A DNA stretch of 64,000 nucleotides from Spiribacter sp. 1M189. Lineage in GTDB: Bacteria > Pseudomonadota > Gammaproteobacteria > Nitrococcales > Nitrococcaceae. The notes below the pieces were generated by a model. That model ran no database searches. It saw only the letters and a program-made list of their open reading frames with translations, and had not been told where the DNA came from. The stretch is from contig NZ_JBAKFF010000001.1 of NCBI RefSeq assembly GCF_040838345.1, positions 1,178,001 through 1,242,000 on the forward strand, in the 5' to 3' direction. The position numbers and the translations under genes are program-made. Shown piece after piece: positions 10,796 through 20,720 of this stretch. Position 1 is the first letter of the stretch. The number at the start of each line of letters is the position of its first letter.

Positions 10796-12448
10796 ATGAG
10801 CCGCAAGATACTGGTGACCAGTGCCCTGCCCTATGCCAACGGCCCGATCCATCTGGGCCATCTCGTCGAATACATCCAGACCGACATCTGGGTGCGCTTC
10901 CAGAAACTGCAGGGCAACGAGTGCTGGTATGTCTGCGCTGACGATGCCCACGGCACGCCGATCATGCTCAAGGCCCGCGAGCGGGGGATCACGCCGGAGG
11001 CGCTGATCGAGCAGGTGGGCGCCGAACACCGGCGCGATTTCGCCGGCTTCGAGATCGGCTTTGACAATTACTACAGCACCCATTCCGAGGAAAACCGGCA
11101 CTTCTCCGAGCTCATCTACACACGCCTGCGCGACGGTGGCTGGATCGACCGCCAGATCATCACCCAGGCCTACGACGCCAGGGAGGGCATGTTCCTCCCC
11201 GACCGCTACATCAAGGGCACCTGCCCGCGCTGCGGCGCAGACGATCAATACGGCGACAACTGCGAGGCCTGTGGTGCCAGCTACTCGCCCGACGAACTCC
11301 GCAATCCGGTCTCGGTGATCTCCGGCGAGGCACCGGTGCAGAAGGAATCCGAGCATTTCTTCTTCCGGCTGCAGGACTTCGAGCCGATGCTGCGCGAGTG
11401 GGCCGCCAGCGAAGGCCTGCAGGACGAGGTGGCGAACAAGCTCCAGGAGTGGTTTGACGCCGGGCTGCGCGCCTGGGACATCTCGCGCGATGCGCCCTAT
11501 TTCGGCTTCGAGATCCCGGACGCGCCCGGCAAGTATTTCTACGTCTGGCTGGATGCGCCGATCGGCTACATGGCGAGTTTCCAGGATCTGTGCGATCGCC
11601 TCGGCATGGACTTCAACGCCTGGTGGAGTCCCGACTCGGAGGCCGAGCTCTATCACTTCATCGGCAAGGACATCGTCTACTTCCACGCGCTGTTCTGGCC
11701 CGCCATGCTGCACGGGGCCGGGTTCCGCACCCCGACCCGCGTCTGCGCCCACGGCTTTCTCACCGTCGATGGCCAGAAGATGTCGAAATCCCGCGGCACC
11801 TTCATAATGGCCGAGACCTACCTGCGGCATCTCAATCCCGAGTATCTGCGCTACTACTTCGCCGCCAAGCTCGGCACCGGCGTCCATGACATCGACCTGA
11901 GCTTGGAGGATTTCACACAGCGGGTGAACGCCGATCTGGTCGGCAAACTGGTCAACATCGCGAGCCGCTGCGCCGGTTTCATCAACAAGCGCTTCGACGG
12001 CCGCCTCGGGCCGCGGCTCGACACCCCGGAGCTGTTCCGGCGCATGAGTGCCCGTGCCGAGACCATTGCCGGGCTCTATGAAGATCGGGAGTACGCCCGC
12101 GTCGTGCGCGACGTGATGGCACTCGCCGACGAGGCCAACCAGTACATTGATGAGAAAAAGCCCTGGGTGCTGGCCAAGGATCCGGATGCCGCGGAGGCCG
12201 TACAGGCCATCAATACGACGGGGCTCAACCTGTTCCGCCTGCTGATGCTCTACCTCAAACCGGTGCTGCCGCAGACCGCCGCGGCGGCCGAGGACTTCCT
12301 GCAGATCCGCGCCATGGACTGGTCCGATGCCGGCCAGCCGCTGCTCGACCACGACATCGCTGCCTTCAAGCCACTCATGACGCGGGTGGACACCGAGGCC
12401 ATCGACGCCATGGTCGAGGAATCCCGGGACAACCTGAAACCCGCATGA
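10796..12448 (+). CDS. metG: Methionyl-tRNA synthetase (short form)
   Basis: A 550-residue class I synthetase that charges initiator and elongator tRNA-Met. Visible are the HIGH-type motif HLGH near residue 22, a zinc knuckle with CPRCG and CEACG near residues 143-162, the KMSKS loop ([11 protein letters not shown]) near residue 330 and the helical anticodon-binding domain. The protein ends at [10 protein letters not shown], so the C-terminal EMAP-II-like dimerisation and tRNA-binding domain of E. coli MetG (about 120 residues) is absent. A GCGGAG site precedes the ATG. The stop overlaps the rnfB-like start (ATGA). Confidence 0.96.
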   Translation: MSRKILVTSALPYANGPIHLGHLVEYIQTDIWVRFQKLQGNECWYVCADDAHGTPIMLKARERGITPEALIEQVGAEHRRDFAGFEIGFDNYYSTHSEENRHFSELIYTRLRDGGWIDRQIITQAYDAREGMFLPDRYIKGTCPRCGADDQYGDNCEACGASYSPDELRNPVSVISGEAPVQKESEHFFFRLQDFEPMLREWAASEGLQDEVANKLQEWFDAGLRAWDISRDAPYFGFEIPDAPGKYFYVWLDAPIGYMASFQDLCDRLGMDFNAWWSPDSEAELYHFIGKDIVYFHALFWPAMLHGAGFRTPTRVCAHGFLTVDGQKMSKSRGTFIMAETYLRHLNPEYLRYYFAAKLGTGVHDIDLSLEDFTQRVNADLVGKLVNIASRCAGFINKRFDGRLGPRLDTPELFRRMSARAETIAGLYEDREYARVVRDVMALADEANQYIDEKKPWVLAKDPDAAEAVQAINTTGLNLFRLLMLYLKPVLPQTAAAAEDFLQIRAMDWSDAGQPLLDHDIAAFKPLMTRVDTEAIDAMVEESRDNLKPA

Positions 12449-13131
12449 GTGAGAGGGCGACGCTCACCGACCGCATTGATGCGCTGCTGCCCCAGACGCA
12501 GTGTGAGCAGTGCGGTTATCCCGGCTGCCGGCCCTACGCCGAGGCCATCGCCCGCGACGAGGCGGACATCAACCAGTGTCCGCCGGGCGGCCAGGCGGGC
12601 ATCGATGCCCTGGCCGATCTCCTCGGGCGGGCCAGCAAGGCCCTCGACCCCGCGCATGGCGAATACCGACCGCCGCGCGTGGCCTGGATCGACGAGGCGG
12701 TCTGCATCGGCTGCACCAAGTGCATCCAGGCCTGTCCCGTGGATGCCATCGTCGGCGCCCGCAAGCTCATGCATACCGTGATCGCCGAGGAGTGTACGGG
12801 CTGCGACCTCTGCCTTGCCCCCTGCCCGGTGGACTGCATCCACATGCTGCCCACCGCCCGGGAGCAGGAGCCGGAGGCCATCCAGCAGCGTCGCCGGGAC
12901 ACCGCCCGCGAGCGTTTCCGGCAGCGTAACGAGCGGCTGGCCCGCCGCCGGATCGAGCGTGACGCCCGGCGCGCGCGTCATCGCGCCCGCCGCGACCGCA
13001 ACACCGGCAGCGATGCGACCAGGCCGGACAACACGCTGCCGGACCGGGCCGCCCGCCGGGCGACGGCCCGCGCCGCCCTGGAACGGGCCCGGGCCCGACG
13101 CCGCGATCGTCGAACGGACGATCCGTCGTGA
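12445..13131 (+). CDS. Orphan soluble RnfB/RsxB-like Fe-S protein with an arginine-rich tail
   Basis: A 228-residue protein. Residues 1-60 match the RnfB 4Fe-4S domain (C20, C23, C28, C45 in CEQCGYPGC and CPPGG). Two ferredoxin-type clusters follow: C87/C90/C93/C97 and C117/C120/C123/C127. The N-terminal membrane helix of RnfB is missing, so the protein should be soluble, and no other rnf genes are nearby. Residues 149-228 hold 31 arginines and no lysine, a strongly basic tail. It is coupled to metG (ATGA) and nth (GTGA). An electron-transfer role is expected; the partner is unknown. Confidence 0.85.
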   Translation: MSERATLTDRIDALLPQTQCEQCGYPGCRPYAEAIARDEADINQCPPGGQAGIDALADLLGRASKALDPAHGEYRPPRVAWIDEAVCIGCTKCIQACPVDAIVGARKLMHTVIAEECTGCDLCLAPCPVDCIHMLPTAREQEPEAIQQRRRDTARERFRQRNERLARRRIERDARRARHRARRDRNTGSDATRPDNTLPDRAARRATARAALERARARRRDRRTDDPS

Positions 13132-13781
13132 ACCGCGAGAAGCGTCAGGCGATCTTCGAGCGGCTGCGGGAGGCCAACCCGCACCCCACCACCGAGCTCA
13201 ACTACTCGACCCCCTTTGAGCTGCTGATCGCGGTCATCCTCTCTGCCCAGGCCACGGATCGCGGCGTCAACAAGGCCACCGGCCCGCTTTTCCGGGATGC
13301 CAACACCCCTCGGGCCATCCTCGCGCTGGGCGAAGACGGCCTGCGCGGCTACATCCGCACCATCGGGCTTTTCAACAGCAAGGCAAAGAACATCATCGCC
13401 ACCTGCCAGGCGCTGGTGGACCAGCATGACGGCGAGATTCCCCGCGACCGCAAGGCCCTCGAGGCGCTGCCCGGGGTCGGCCGCAAGACCGCCAATGTCG
13501 TCCTCAACACCGCCTTCGGCGAGCCCACCATGGCGGTGGATACGCATATCTTTCGGGTGGCCAATCGCACCGGCATCGCCAGAGGCAAGACCGTGCGCGC
13601 GGTCGAGGACAAGCTCCTGCGACTGATCCCGAAGGAATTCCTCAAGGACGCTCATCACTGGCTGATCCTGCATGGGCGCTACATCTGCACCGCCCGCAAG
13701 CCCCGCTGTGGCGCCTGCCCGATCTACGATCTGTGTGAATTCCCCGACAAGGCGCGCTACGCGGAGGCCGACGGCGGCTGA
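13128..13781 (+). CDS. nth: Endonuclease III (DNA glycosylase/AP lyase)
   Basis: A 217-residue base-excision repair enzyme that removes oxidised pyrimidines and cuts at abasic sites. The helix-hairpin-helix [13 protein letters not shown] contains the catalytic lysine, and [11 protein letters not shown] contains the catalytic aspartate. The C-terminal 4Fe-4S cluster has the exact spacing C-x6-C-x2-C-x5-C. It starts at GTG within a GTGA overlap with the rnfB-like gene, so a ferredoxin-like protein and this Fe-S glycosylase are made together. The 3' end overlaps a convergent permease gene by 25 bases. Confidence 0.96.
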   Translation: MNREKRQAIFERLREANPHPTTELNYSTPFELLIAVILSAQATDRGVNKATGPLFRDANTPRAILALGEDGLRGYIRTIGLFNSKAKNIIATCQALVDQHDGEIPRDRKALEALPGVGRKTANVVLNTAFGEPTMAVDTHIFRVANRTGIARGKTVRAVEDKLLRLIPKEFLKDAHHWLILHGRYICTARKPRCGACPIYDLCEFPDKARYAEADGG

Positions 13782-14656
13782 ACCGCGTGTGGCGAGCGTG
13801 TCTGCTGCCAGGCCCGCCAGCGACGCCAGGCATAGGCGAGCAGCAGGAACGGCCCGGTGGCCAGTGCCATCGCACCACCAATCGAGACATCCAGCCACAC
13901 CGCCAGGGCGTAGCCCAGCGGCGCGGTCGCTGCCGCCAGCGCCATGGCCAGCAGGATCATGGTCGAGAGCCGCTGGGTGAGCAGATAGGCGGTAGCCGGC
14001 GGCACCACCACGAAGGTGATGAAAAGCACCACCCCCACTGCATCGAATGCCGCCACCGCAGTCCCGCTCAGCAACGAGAGATGGGCATAGAAGATCAGCC
14101 CTGGGGCGAGACCCAGCGCGCGGGCCAGGTCCGGATCGAAGGTGGCCAGCTTGAGCGCCTTGTAGAAGGCCAGCACAAACGCGGCATCCAGCAGCAGCAT
14201 CACGGTCATCGCGAGCATGGCGCGGGGCACCTCAACCCCACCGAGCGTGACGGTATCAAGCCAGACGAAGCCGATCTCGCCGAGCAACACCGTGTGCTCG
14301 TCCAGGTGGACATCCCGGGCGAAGACATTGATGAGGATGACGCCGGCACTGAACAGCGCGGGAAAGACCAGACCAATCGCCGCATCATCCCGCAGCCGCC
14401 GGGTGCGCGTCAGCGTCTCGATGAGATAGACGGCCAACACACCGCTCAGCGCGGCGCCGACGATCTGCACCGGGCCGCTGGTCTGGCCGGTCAGCAGCCA
14501 GGCAATGGCAATGCCGAAGAGAATCGAATGGCTGATGGCGTCAGCCAGCATGCTGTTGCCGCGCAGGACGAGGAAGCTGCCGAGCAGCGAGGCGCTCATG
14601 CCCACCAGCATGCCGGTCGCGAGAATGGCAGTAGTCGGATCGGCGAGCCCCGTCAT
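13757..14656 (-). CDS. Metal ABC transporter permease (TroD/ZnuB family)
   Basis: A 299-residue membrane protein with about eight or nine hydrophobic segments, of the ABC-3 permease family that imports Mn, Zn or Fe. Family features include NSMLADAISHSILFGIAIAW, LKLATFDPDLARALGL and the C-terminal VVPPATAYLL region. It is the last gene of the binding protein-ATPase-permease-permease operon and overlaps the preceding permease gene by four bases (ATGA). The metal cannot be read from this subunit alone. Confidence 0.88.
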   Translation of the reverse strand: MTGLADPTTAILATGMLVGMSASLLGSFLVLRGNSMLADAISHSILFGIAIAWLLTGQTSGPVQIVGAALSGVLAVYLIETLTRTRRLRDDAAIGLVFPALFSAGVILINVFARDVHLDEHTVLLGEIGFVWLDTVTLGGVEVPRAMLAMTVMLLLDAAFVLAFYKALKLATFDPDLARALGLAPGLIFYAHLSLLSGTAVAAFDAVGVVLFITFVVVPPATAYLLTQRLSTMILLAMALAAATAPLGYALAVWLDVSIGGAMALATGPFLLLAYAWRRWRAWQQTRSPHAVQPPSASA

Positions 14657-15792
14657 GCCGACTCCCCGAAGCGCCGACGACGGCGCTGGGCGTACTCCGC
14701 CGCGTGCGCCACACCGGACTCGGTGAGCTGCCAGTGCCGCCCCTCATCCGGCATATGCTGGGTGGGCAACACCAGGCCGCGATCGGCCAGGGTGCAAAGC
14801 TGCGGCTCGGTGATCATGCCGTGGTAGGCATCCACCGCGCCCTGCTCGACGCGATAGCGCCAGTCACCATGTTCCCGGGCGAGTTCATAGAGCGTCTGCA
14901 GGATACGATCAGTGGAGGTGTGCGAACGGCGATGGCGACGCCGCCACCAGGCCGGGATCAGCCCCCGTCGCGGCGCCAGCAGCAGCGACAGCAGCGCCAG
15001 GAGCGTTGCCAGCAGGACCACCACGGGCCCCGTGGACAGCCCCGGCGCAAGGGCACTGACCAGGCCACCCCCCACGCCGGCAAAGGCACCGAAGACCGCC
15101 GAGAGCACGACCATGCTGAGCAGGCTGCCGCTCCACTGACGGGCGGCGGCGCCGGGGGCGACGATCATCGCCGTCATCAAGACCACGCCCACCATCTGCA
15201 GGCCGGTGACCACGGCCAGCGCAATCATGGCCGTGAGCAGGCGCTCGAGCCACTGCACCGGCAGCCCCGTCACCGCCGCGAAGGCCGGGTCGAAAGTCAT
15301 GAGCTTGAGCGGCTTCCAGAGCAGCGCCACGCCCAGCAGGGCCACTCCGGCGAGGATCATCATTGGATAGAGATCGGCCCGCGAGGTCGCCGCCGCCTGC
15401 CCGAAGAGAAAACTATCCAGTCCCGCCTGCGCGGCACCGCCCTGGCGCTGTATCCAGGTCAGCAGCACCACCCCCAGGGCGAAACCGAGGCTGAGCGTGG
15501 CGGCGAGCGCCGCATCCATCTTCAGCCGCGTATTGCGGGTCAGCGCGATCATCAGCAGTGCCGCCACCACCCCGGTGAACAATGCGCCGCCCATGATGCT
15601 GCCCATCTCCCGCGCACCGGCGATCATGAAGCCGAGGCACACGCCGGGCAGCGCGGCATGGGCGAGCGCATCACCCAGCAGGCTCTGGCGCCGCAGCACG
15701 GCAAAGGCGCCGAGTACGCCGCTGATCACCCCAATCAGAGCGGCACCCAGCATGACGTTCTGCAGGGTGTAGTCAGCCAGCAGGCCCGGCAT
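14653..15792 (-). CDS. Metal ABC transporter permease fused to a DtxR-like winged helix (TroC/YtgCR type)
   Basis: A 379-residue protein. Residues 1 to about 275 are an ABC-3 permease with about eight membrane segments and family motifs [17 protein letters not shown] and [16 protein letters not shown]. After a basic linker, residues 291-379 (bases 14653-14922) resemble the DtxR/MntR winged helix: [12 protein letters not shown], then LADRGLVLP and a wing with [13 protein letters not shown]. The metal-binding dimerisation domain of DtxR is absent. ATG at 15792 has GGAGG eight bases upstream. The gene overlaps the ATPase end by 20 bases. Chlamydial YtgCR has a comparable fusion. Confidence 0.85.
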   Translation of the reverse strand: MPGLLADYTLQNVMLGAALIGVISGVLGAFAVLRRQSLLGDALAHAALPGVCLGFMIAGAREMGSIMGGALFTGVVAALLMIALTRNTRLKMDAALAATLSLGFALGVVLLTWIQRQGGAAQAGLDSFLFGQAAATSRADLYPMMILAGVALLGVALLWKPLKLMTFDPAFAAVTGLPVQWLERLLTAMIALAVVTGLQMVGVVLMTAMIVAPGAAARQWSGSLLSMVVLSAVFGAFAGVGGGLVSALAPGLSTGPVVVLLATLLALLSLLLAPRRGLIPAWWRRRHRRSHTSTDRILQTLYELAREHGDWRYRVEQGAVDAYHGMITEPQLCTLADRGLVLPTQHMPDEGRHWQLTESGVAHAAEYAQRRRRRFGESA

Positions 15793-16576
15793 CCTCCGGC
15801 CCTCCGTTGCGCTGCCTCTCCTCGTCGAGCAGTGCGACCTGGCCACCGTAGGTGCGGCGCAGGTTGCGCGCGGTATATACCGAGTCGATCGGCCCGGCGG
15901 CGATCACACGGACATTGAGGAACACCAGCCAGTCGAAGTATCGCCGTACGGTCTGCAGGTCATGATGGACCACGATGATGGTCCGGCCCTCGCTGCGCAG
16001 TCGCCCGAGGATGTCGATGATGCTGCGCTCGGTGGTCGCATCGACACCGGCCATGGGCTCATCGAGCAGGAGGATGTCCGGCTGCTGGACCAGCGCCCGG
16101 GCGATGAACACGCGCTGCTGCTGGCCGCCGGAGAGTTCGCTGATCTGCCGATCCGCCAGCGCCTCCATGCCCACCTCCTCCAGCGCGCGCAACGCCCTGT
16201 CGCGCTCGCGTCGCCCGGGCCAGCGCAACCACCCCATGCGGGCGTATAGACCCATGGTGACCACATCCACCGCGGTGGTGGGGAAGTCCCAGTCCACGCT
16301 GGAGCGCTGGGGCACATAGCCCACCCGCCGGCGCTGCGCCGCATAGGTGTGGCCGAACAACCGGACATGGCCCGCCGACAGCGGCACAAGACCGAGGATG
16401 GCCTTGAGCAAGGTACTCTTGCCGGCACCGTTGGGACCGATGACACCAGCCAGCACGCCAGGCGGGATATTCAGATCGATATCCCATAGCGCAGGGCGAT
16501 CGCCGTAGCTGACCGTCAGATCCTCGACATGCAGCGCGAGATCCGGCTCATGGGGCTGACCGAGGTCCTGATCCAT
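15773..16576 (-). CDS. Metal ABC transporter ATP-binding protein (TroB/ZnuC family)
   Basis: A 267-residue ABC ATPase energising metal import. Walker A is GPNGAGKST, the Q-loop lies in [15 protein letters not shown] (the PQR.x.DWDFP signature typical of Mn/Zn/Fe importers), the ABC signature is LSGGQQQR, Walker B is ILLLDEP, and the H-loop is VVHHD. ATG at 16576 lies just after the binding protein's stop; a TTG at 16585 overlapping that stop (TTGA) is an alternative start. It is the second gene of the operon. Confidence 0.9.
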   Translation of the reverse strand: MDQDLGQPHEPDLALHVEDLTVSYGDRPALWDIDLNIPPGVLAGVIGPNGAGKSTLLKAILGLVPLSAGHVRLFGHTYAAQRRRVGYVPQRSSVDWDFPTTAVDVVTMGLYARMGWLRWPGRRERDRALRALEEVGMEALADRQISELSGGQQQRVFIARALVQQPDILLLDEPMAGVDATTERSIIDILGRLRSEGRTIIVVHHDLQTVRRYFDWLVFLNVRVIAAGPIDSVYTARNLRRTYGGQVALLDEERQRNGGPEDAGPAG

Positions 16577-16581
16577 AGGGC

Positions 16582-17583
16582 TCAATCGCCACGCGCCGGC
16601 TGTGCATCCAGTGACCCGCGCCAGGGCGCCAGCACCGGCGGCAGCGGCGCCATGGTCCCGCCCAGCGCCCCGGTAATCGCTGCGGTGTTGTGGATCAGCA
16701 TACCAATGAGACTGTCGGCCAGCGTGCCCGGTTCGCCCAGCGCATCGCCGTAGATCGAGCCACCGATGGATACTTCCGCCGAGCGCTCCCGGGCGGCCGC
16801 CAGCACCGCTTCCACGGTGCGCGGATTGATGGTGGTCTCGACAAAGATGGCCGGGATGCCGCGCTCAGCGATGAGATCCGCGGTGGCCTGGATATCGGCG
16901 ACGCTGGCCTCGGCGCTGGTGCTGATGCCCTGGATGCCTTCGACCTCGATACCATAGGCGCGGCCGTAGTAGCGGAAGGCATCGTGGGCGGTGAGCAGTG
17001 CCCGCTGCGCCTCGGGGATGCTGGCGATGCGCGCGCGGATCCACTCGTCCAGCGCCTGGAGCTGCTCATGCAGGGTATCCGCCCGGTCGTTGATGGCCTC
17101 TGCGCAGCCCGGTGCGATATCGGTGAGCATGCCGGCGAGGGGTGCCACACCCTGCGCCCATAGACCGGCGTCCATCCACAGATGCGGATCGACTGCATAG
17201 CCGCCCGTGCCCTGTATGCGCTCCAACGGCCCTTCCGCGGCGGCGGCCTCGGCCAGCGCCAGTGTGGGCCGGCGCTCACCGACGCGGGTCAGGACATTGT
17301 CGAGCTGTCCCTCGAGCCCGAATCCGTTATAGACGATCAGCTCCGCCTGCTGGAATGCGCGCACGTCAGAGGCCGAGGCCTGGAAGAGGTGGGGATCAAC
17401 GCCGGGGCCCATCAACACTTCGACGTCGATGCACTCATCCCCGAGCCTCTCCACCGTATCGCCGACCATGCCCGTGGTGGCCAGCACCAGCGGCGCCGCA
17501 ACCACCGCCTGCGCCGCGCCGAGGCCTATGCCCACGACCATCGCACCGGTCAGTAAAACGTTGCGGCAGCGGCTGGCAACCAT
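16582..17583 (-). CDS. Metal ABC transporter substrate-binding protein (TroA/ZnuA family)
   Basis: A 333-residue exported protein of the cluster A-I metal-binding family. An N-terminal signal peptide ends near VVAAP. Candidate ligands are the histidines in [15 protein letters not shown] and [10 protein letters not shown] and an aspartate in GGSIYGDAL, giving the His-His-His-Asp pattern of TroA. There is no histidine-rich loop of the kind seen in ZnuA, so Mn or Fe is at least as likely as Zn. GGGAGAGG before the ATG supports this start over earlier in-frame ATGs. It heads the operon. Confidence 0.9.
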   Translation of the reverse strand: MVASRCRNVLLTGAMVVGIGLGAAQAVVAAPLVLATTGMVGDTVERLGDECIDVEVLMGPGVDPHLFQASASDVRAFQQAELIVYNGFGLEGQLDNVLTRVGERRPTLALAEAAAAEGPLERIQGTGGYAVDPHLWMDAGLWAQGVAPLAGMLTDIAPGCAEAINDRADTLHEQLQALDEWIRARIASIPEAQRALLTAHDAFRYYGRAYGIEVEGIQGISTSAEASVADIQATADLIAERGIPAIFVETTINPRTVEAVLAAARERSAEVSIGGSIYGDALGEPGTLADSLIGMLIHNTAAITGALGGTMAPLPPVLAPWRGSLDAQPARGD

Positions 17584-17606
17584 ACGTCCTCTCCCTGCGA
17601 ATGAGA

Positions 17607-17623
17607 ATTGGTATGGTTCCAAT
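17607..17623. promoter_or_regulatory. Operator-like dyad ATTGG-N7-CCAAT at the metal importer promoter
   Basis: A perfect 5-base inverted repeat with a 7-base spacer. It overlaps the last bases of the predicted -10 and the likely transcription start of the importer operon. That is a usual place for a repressor. It does not match the DtxR, MntR, Fur or Zur consensus that I know. Confidence 0.4.
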
Positions 17624-17649
17624 CTATCCATTGCCCCGGACCGGGTCAA
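17621..17649 (-). promoter_or_regulatory. Predicted sigma-70-type promoter of the metal importer operon
   Basis: On the minus strand TTGACC (17649-17644), a 17-base spacer and TAGATT (17626-17621) form a good promoter in the 102-base gap between argG and the binding-protein gene. The start site would fall near 17614, inside the neighbouring dyad. Confidence 0.55.
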
Positions 17650-17685
17650 CGACCCGGCCGCCGGGCCGGCGCGCACACCGACGCG

Positions 17686-18900
17686 CTATTCGCCGCGTCG
17701 GGCGGCGACACGCAGCCGCAGGGCATTCAGCTTGATGAAGCCCTCGGCATCCTTCTGATCGTAGGCTCCCGCATCGTCCTCAAACGTGGCGATGCTGTCG
17801 TCGAACAGGCTGTCCGACCCGGAGCGACGGCCGACCACGATGACATTGCCCTTGTAGAGCTTCAGCCGCACGACACCATTGACCCGGGTCTGGGTGTGAT
17901 CAATCAGGGCCTGCAGCGCCTCGCGCTCCGGGCTCCACCAGTAGCCGTTGTAGATCAGCTCGGCATAGCGCGGCATGACCTCGTCCTTGAGATGGGCCGA
18001 TTCGCGATCGAGGGTGATGGATTCGATGGCGCGATGGGCACGCAGCAGAATGGTGCCGCCGGGGGTTTCATAGCAGCCGCGGGATTTCATGCCCACATAG
18101 CGGTTCTCGACGATGTCGATGCGGCCGATGCCGTTGTCGCCGCCAATCTGGTTGAGCCGCGAGAGCATGTCATGGGGTGCCAGCGCCTCGCCGTTGAGGG
18201 CGACGGCATCCCCGCCGCGGAACTCGAGGTCGATCTCGGTGGGCGTATCCGGCGCCGCCTCGGGCGAGACGCTCCAGCGCCACATGTCCTCCTCCGCCGG
18301 CGTCCAGGTGTCTTCCAGCACCCCGCCCTCATAGGAGATGTGCAGCAGGTTGGCGTCCATGGAGTACGGCGAGCCGCCGCCCTCCTTCCTGCCCTCAATG
18401 GGGATGCCGCGCTCCTCGGCGTAGGCAAGCAGGCGCTCGCGGGAGTTCAGATCCCATTCGCGCCAGGGGGCGATGACGTGAATCCCCGGCTCGAGGCCGT
18501 AGTAGCCGAGCTCGAAGCGGACCTGGTCGTTGCCCTTGCCGGTCGCCCCGTGACAGACGGCATCGGCGCCGGTCTCGCGGGCGATCTCGATCTGGCGCTT
18601 GGCGATCAGCGGGCGGGCGATCGAGGTACCGAGCAGGTATTCACCCTCGTAAATGGCATTGGCGCGGAACATCGGGAAGACGAAGTCGCGCACGAACTCC
18701 TCGCGCAGGTCGTCGATGTAGATCTCCTCGACACCCAGATCCTGTGCTTTGGCGCGCGCGGGCTCGAGCTCCTCGCCCTGGCCCAGGTCGGCGGTGAAGG
18801 TGACCACCTCGCAGTGATAGTGGTCGCGCAGCCACTGCAGGATGACGGAGGTATCCAGCCCGCCGGAGTAGGCCAGGACGACCTTTTTGATCTCGCTCAT
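17686..18900 (-). CDS. argG: Argininosuccinate synthase
   Basis: A 404-residue enzyme joining citrulline and aspartate with ATP in arginine synthesis. The PP-loop [10 protein letters not shown] lies near residue 9. Other family stretches are [39 protein letters not shown] and [12 protein letters not shown]. Sixteen in-frame codons precede the chosen [17 protein letters not shown] is the standard N-terminus and GAGAG lies about eight bases upstream. It is divergent from pyrC. The metal importer promoter lies just downstream. Confidence 0.96.
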   Translation of the reverse strand: MSEIKKVVLAYSGGLDTSVILQWLRDHYHCEVVTFTADLGQGEELEPARAKAQDLGVEEIYIDDLREEFVRDFVFPMFRANAIYEGEYLLGTSIARPLIAKRQIEIARETGADAVCHGATGKGNDQVRFELGYYGLEPGIHVIAPWREWDLNSRERLLAYAEERGIPIEGRKEGGGSPYSMDANLLHISYEGGVLEDTWTPAEEDMWRWSVSPEAAPDTPTEIDLEFRGGDAVALNGEALAPHDMLSRLNQIGGDNGIGRIDIVENRYVGMKSRGCYETPGGTILLRAHRAIESITLDRESAHLKDEVMPRYAELIYNGYWWSPEREALQALIDHTQTRVNGVVRLKLYKGNVIVVGRRSGSDSLFDDSIATFEDDAGAYDQKDAEGFIKLNALRLRVAARRGE

Positions 18901-18997
18901 GAAACGCTCTCTCGGATTGACGAATTTCAGGGTCCTATTGCGGGGCAATGATCGGTGCGCCGGCAGGGAGAATCAAGGCGCGGAGCGCCGGCCCTGA

Positions 18998-19003
18998 TAC
19001 ACT
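18998..19003 (+). promoter_or_regulatory. Candidate -10 element (TACACT) of a leaderless pyrC transcript
   Basis: TACACT ends six bases before the pyrC ATG, and no ribosome-binding site is seen. The transcript would begin at about the start codon. I see no convincing -35. Confidence 0.35.
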
Positions 19004-19009
19004 GGGGCA

Positions 19010-20065
19010 ATGGAAACGCTCACGCTGACCCGACCGGATGACTGGCATCTCCACCTGCGCGACGGCGTCGTGCTGGAGGATGTGGTGCACTGGAGCGCGG
19101 CCCGTTTCGGGCGGGCGATCATCATGCCCAACCTCGTCCCGCCGGTGACCACCACCGAAATGGCCGCCGCCTACCGCGACCGGATCCTGGCCGCCAGGCC
19201 CGAACGCAGCAGCTTCGAGCCGCTGATGACGCTCTACCTCACCGACAACACCCCGGCCGCCGAGATCGAGCGCGCCGCGGCCAGCGGCTTCATTCATGCG
19301 ATCAAGCTCTACCCCGCCGGCGCCACCACCAACAGTGACTCCGGCGTGACCGATATCCAGCACTGTGACGACGCCCTGGCCGCCATCGCCGAGCACAACC
19401 TCACGCTCTGCATCCATGGCGAGGTCACACGCCCCGAGACCGATATCTTCGATCGCGAAGCGATTTTCCTTGAAGAGCGCCTGGCGCCGCTGCTCGAGCG
19501 CCATACCAGCCTGCGCGTGGTCCTCGAACACCTGACCACCGCCGCCGCGGTGGATTTCGTTCGTCAGGGGCCCGAGCGGCTCGGGGCCACCATCACGCCG
19601 CAGCATCTGCTCATGAATCGCAATGATCTGCTCGCCGGCGGCGTGCGGCCGCATCACTACTGTCTGCCCATCCTCAAGCGCGAGCGCGACCGCGAGGCGC
19701 TGGTCGACATCGCCACCTCGGGCCACCCGCGATTCTTCCTCGGCACGGACAGCGCGCCGCATGCCCGGCACGCCAAGGAAAACGCCTGTGGCTGTGCCGG
19801 CATCTTCAGCGCTCCGCTGGCCATCGAGCTGTACGCCGAGGCCTTCGCGCAGGCCGACGCCCTGGAACGGCTGGAGGGCTTTGCCAGCCACTTCGGTGCC
19901 GACTTCTACGGCCTGCCCCGCAATCCCGACCGCATCACGCTGCAGCGTCAGCCACGCGCTGTTCCCGAGACGCTGCCCTACGGCGACGCCCATATCGTGC
20001 CGCTGCGCGCCGGCGGCACGATCGGCTGGTCACTCGCCGAGACCACCGCCCCGGAGGCCCCATGA
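19010..20065 (+). CDS. pyrC: Dihydroorotase (class II, PyrC)
   Basis: A 351-residue amidohydrolase cyclising carbamoyl-aspartate to dihydroorotate in pyrimidine synthesis. The metal-binding [10 protein letters not shown] lies at the N-terminus. The carbamylated lysine is expected in [19 protein letters not shown], a further histidine in LCIHGEV, and the aspartate in [15 protein letters not shown]. Length fits E. coli PyrC (348). It ends in an ATGA overlap with rnt, so the two are one operon. Confidence 0.96.
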   Translation: METLTLTRPDDWHLHLRDGVVLEDVVHWSAARFGRAIIMPNLVPPVTTTEMAAAYRDRILAARPERSSFEPLMTLYLTDNTPAAEIERAAASGFIHAIKLYPAGATTNSDSGVTDIQHCDDALAAIAEHNLTLCIHGEVTRPETDIFDREAIFLEERLAPLLERHTSLRVVLEHLTTAAAVDFVRQGPERLGATITPQHLLMNRNDLLAGGVRPHHYCLPILKRERDREALVDIATSGHPRFFLGTDSAPHARHAKENACGCAGIFSAPLAIELYAEAFAQADALERLEGFASHFGADFYGLPRNPDRITLQRQPRAVPETLPYGDAHIVPLRAGGTIGWSLAETTAPEAP

Positions 20066-20694
20066 CCACTCGTGCCATCAACCAGCGCTTCCGCGGCTTT
20101 CTGCCCGTGGTGGTGGACATCGAGACCGGTGGCGTGAATGCCGCCACCGACGCCATGCTGCAGATCGCGGCGGTGATGGTGCACATGGATGAGGATGGTG
20201 CGCTCTACACCGGCGAGACCCACACCACGCATGTCCAGCCCTTCGAGGGCGCCAATCTCGATCCAAAGTCGCTGGAGTTCAATGGCATCGACCCGGACCA
20301 TCCGCTTCGCATGGCGATTCCTGAGGACGAGGCCCTGCGCCAGATCTTCCGGCCGATCCGCGAGACGATCCGGGCCACGGGATGCAGCCGCGCGGTGCTG
20401 GTCGGCCACAATGCCTGGTTCGATCTGGGTTTTCTGAACGCCGCGGTGAACCGCTGCGGCATCAAGCGCAACCCCTTCCATCCGTTTTCCTGCTTCGACA
20501 CGGCGACACTTTCCGGTCTCGCATTCGGGCAGACGGTGCTGGCGCGGGGGGTGGCGGCGGCCGATCTGGGATGGGATGCGCGCGAGGCGCACTCGGCGAT
20601 CTACGATGCGGAGAAGACCGCCGAGCTTTTCTGCACCATCGTCAATCGCTGGGATGAGCTGAATGATCATCCCGACTACGGGGCGGGGCCCTGA
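20062..20694 (+). CDS. rnt: Ribonuclease T
   Basis: A 210-residue DEDDh 3'-5' exonuclease that trims tRNA and other stable RNA 3' ends. ExoI is VVDIETGG (first Asp and Glu), ExoII is [12 protein letters not shown], and ExoIII holds the His and Asp in [15 protein letters not shown]. The pyrC-rnt order occurs in other gammaproteobacteria. An 8-base GC-rich dyad spans its stop codon. Confidence 0.95.
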   Translation: MTTRAINQRFRGFLPVVVDIETGGVNAATDAMLQIAAVMVHMDEDGALYTGETHTTHVQPFEGANLDPKSLEFNGIDPDHPLRMAIPEDEALRQIFRPIRETIRATGCSRAVLVGHNAWFDLGFLNAAVNRCGIKRNPFHPFSCFDTATLSGLAFGQTVLARGVAAADLGWDAREAHSAIYDAEKTAELFCTIVNRWDELNDHPDYGAGP

Positions 20695-20706
20695 GCCCGG
20701 CCCCGC
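20683..20706. terminator. GC-rich hairpin between rnt and grxD, possible bidirectional terminator
   Basis: GCGGGGCC, an 8-base loop and GGCCCCGC form a perfect stem covering the rnt stop. There is no T-tract on either side, so it could act only as a weak or factor-assisted terminator. Confidence 0.4.
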
Positions 20707-20720
20707 GGCCGCTGGCGGGA

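Noticed and set aside
10712-12352. 546-codon open frame on the minus strand opposite metG
   Set aside because: It is a shadow of metG codon usage; low-complexity composition and no motif.
12445-13131. Part of a complete rnf electron-transport operon
   Set aside because: Neighbours are metG and nth; no rnfA, C, D, G or E is present in the window.
17608-18951. 447-codon open frame opposite argG
   Set aside because: Antisense shadow of argG; no ribosome-binding site or domain.
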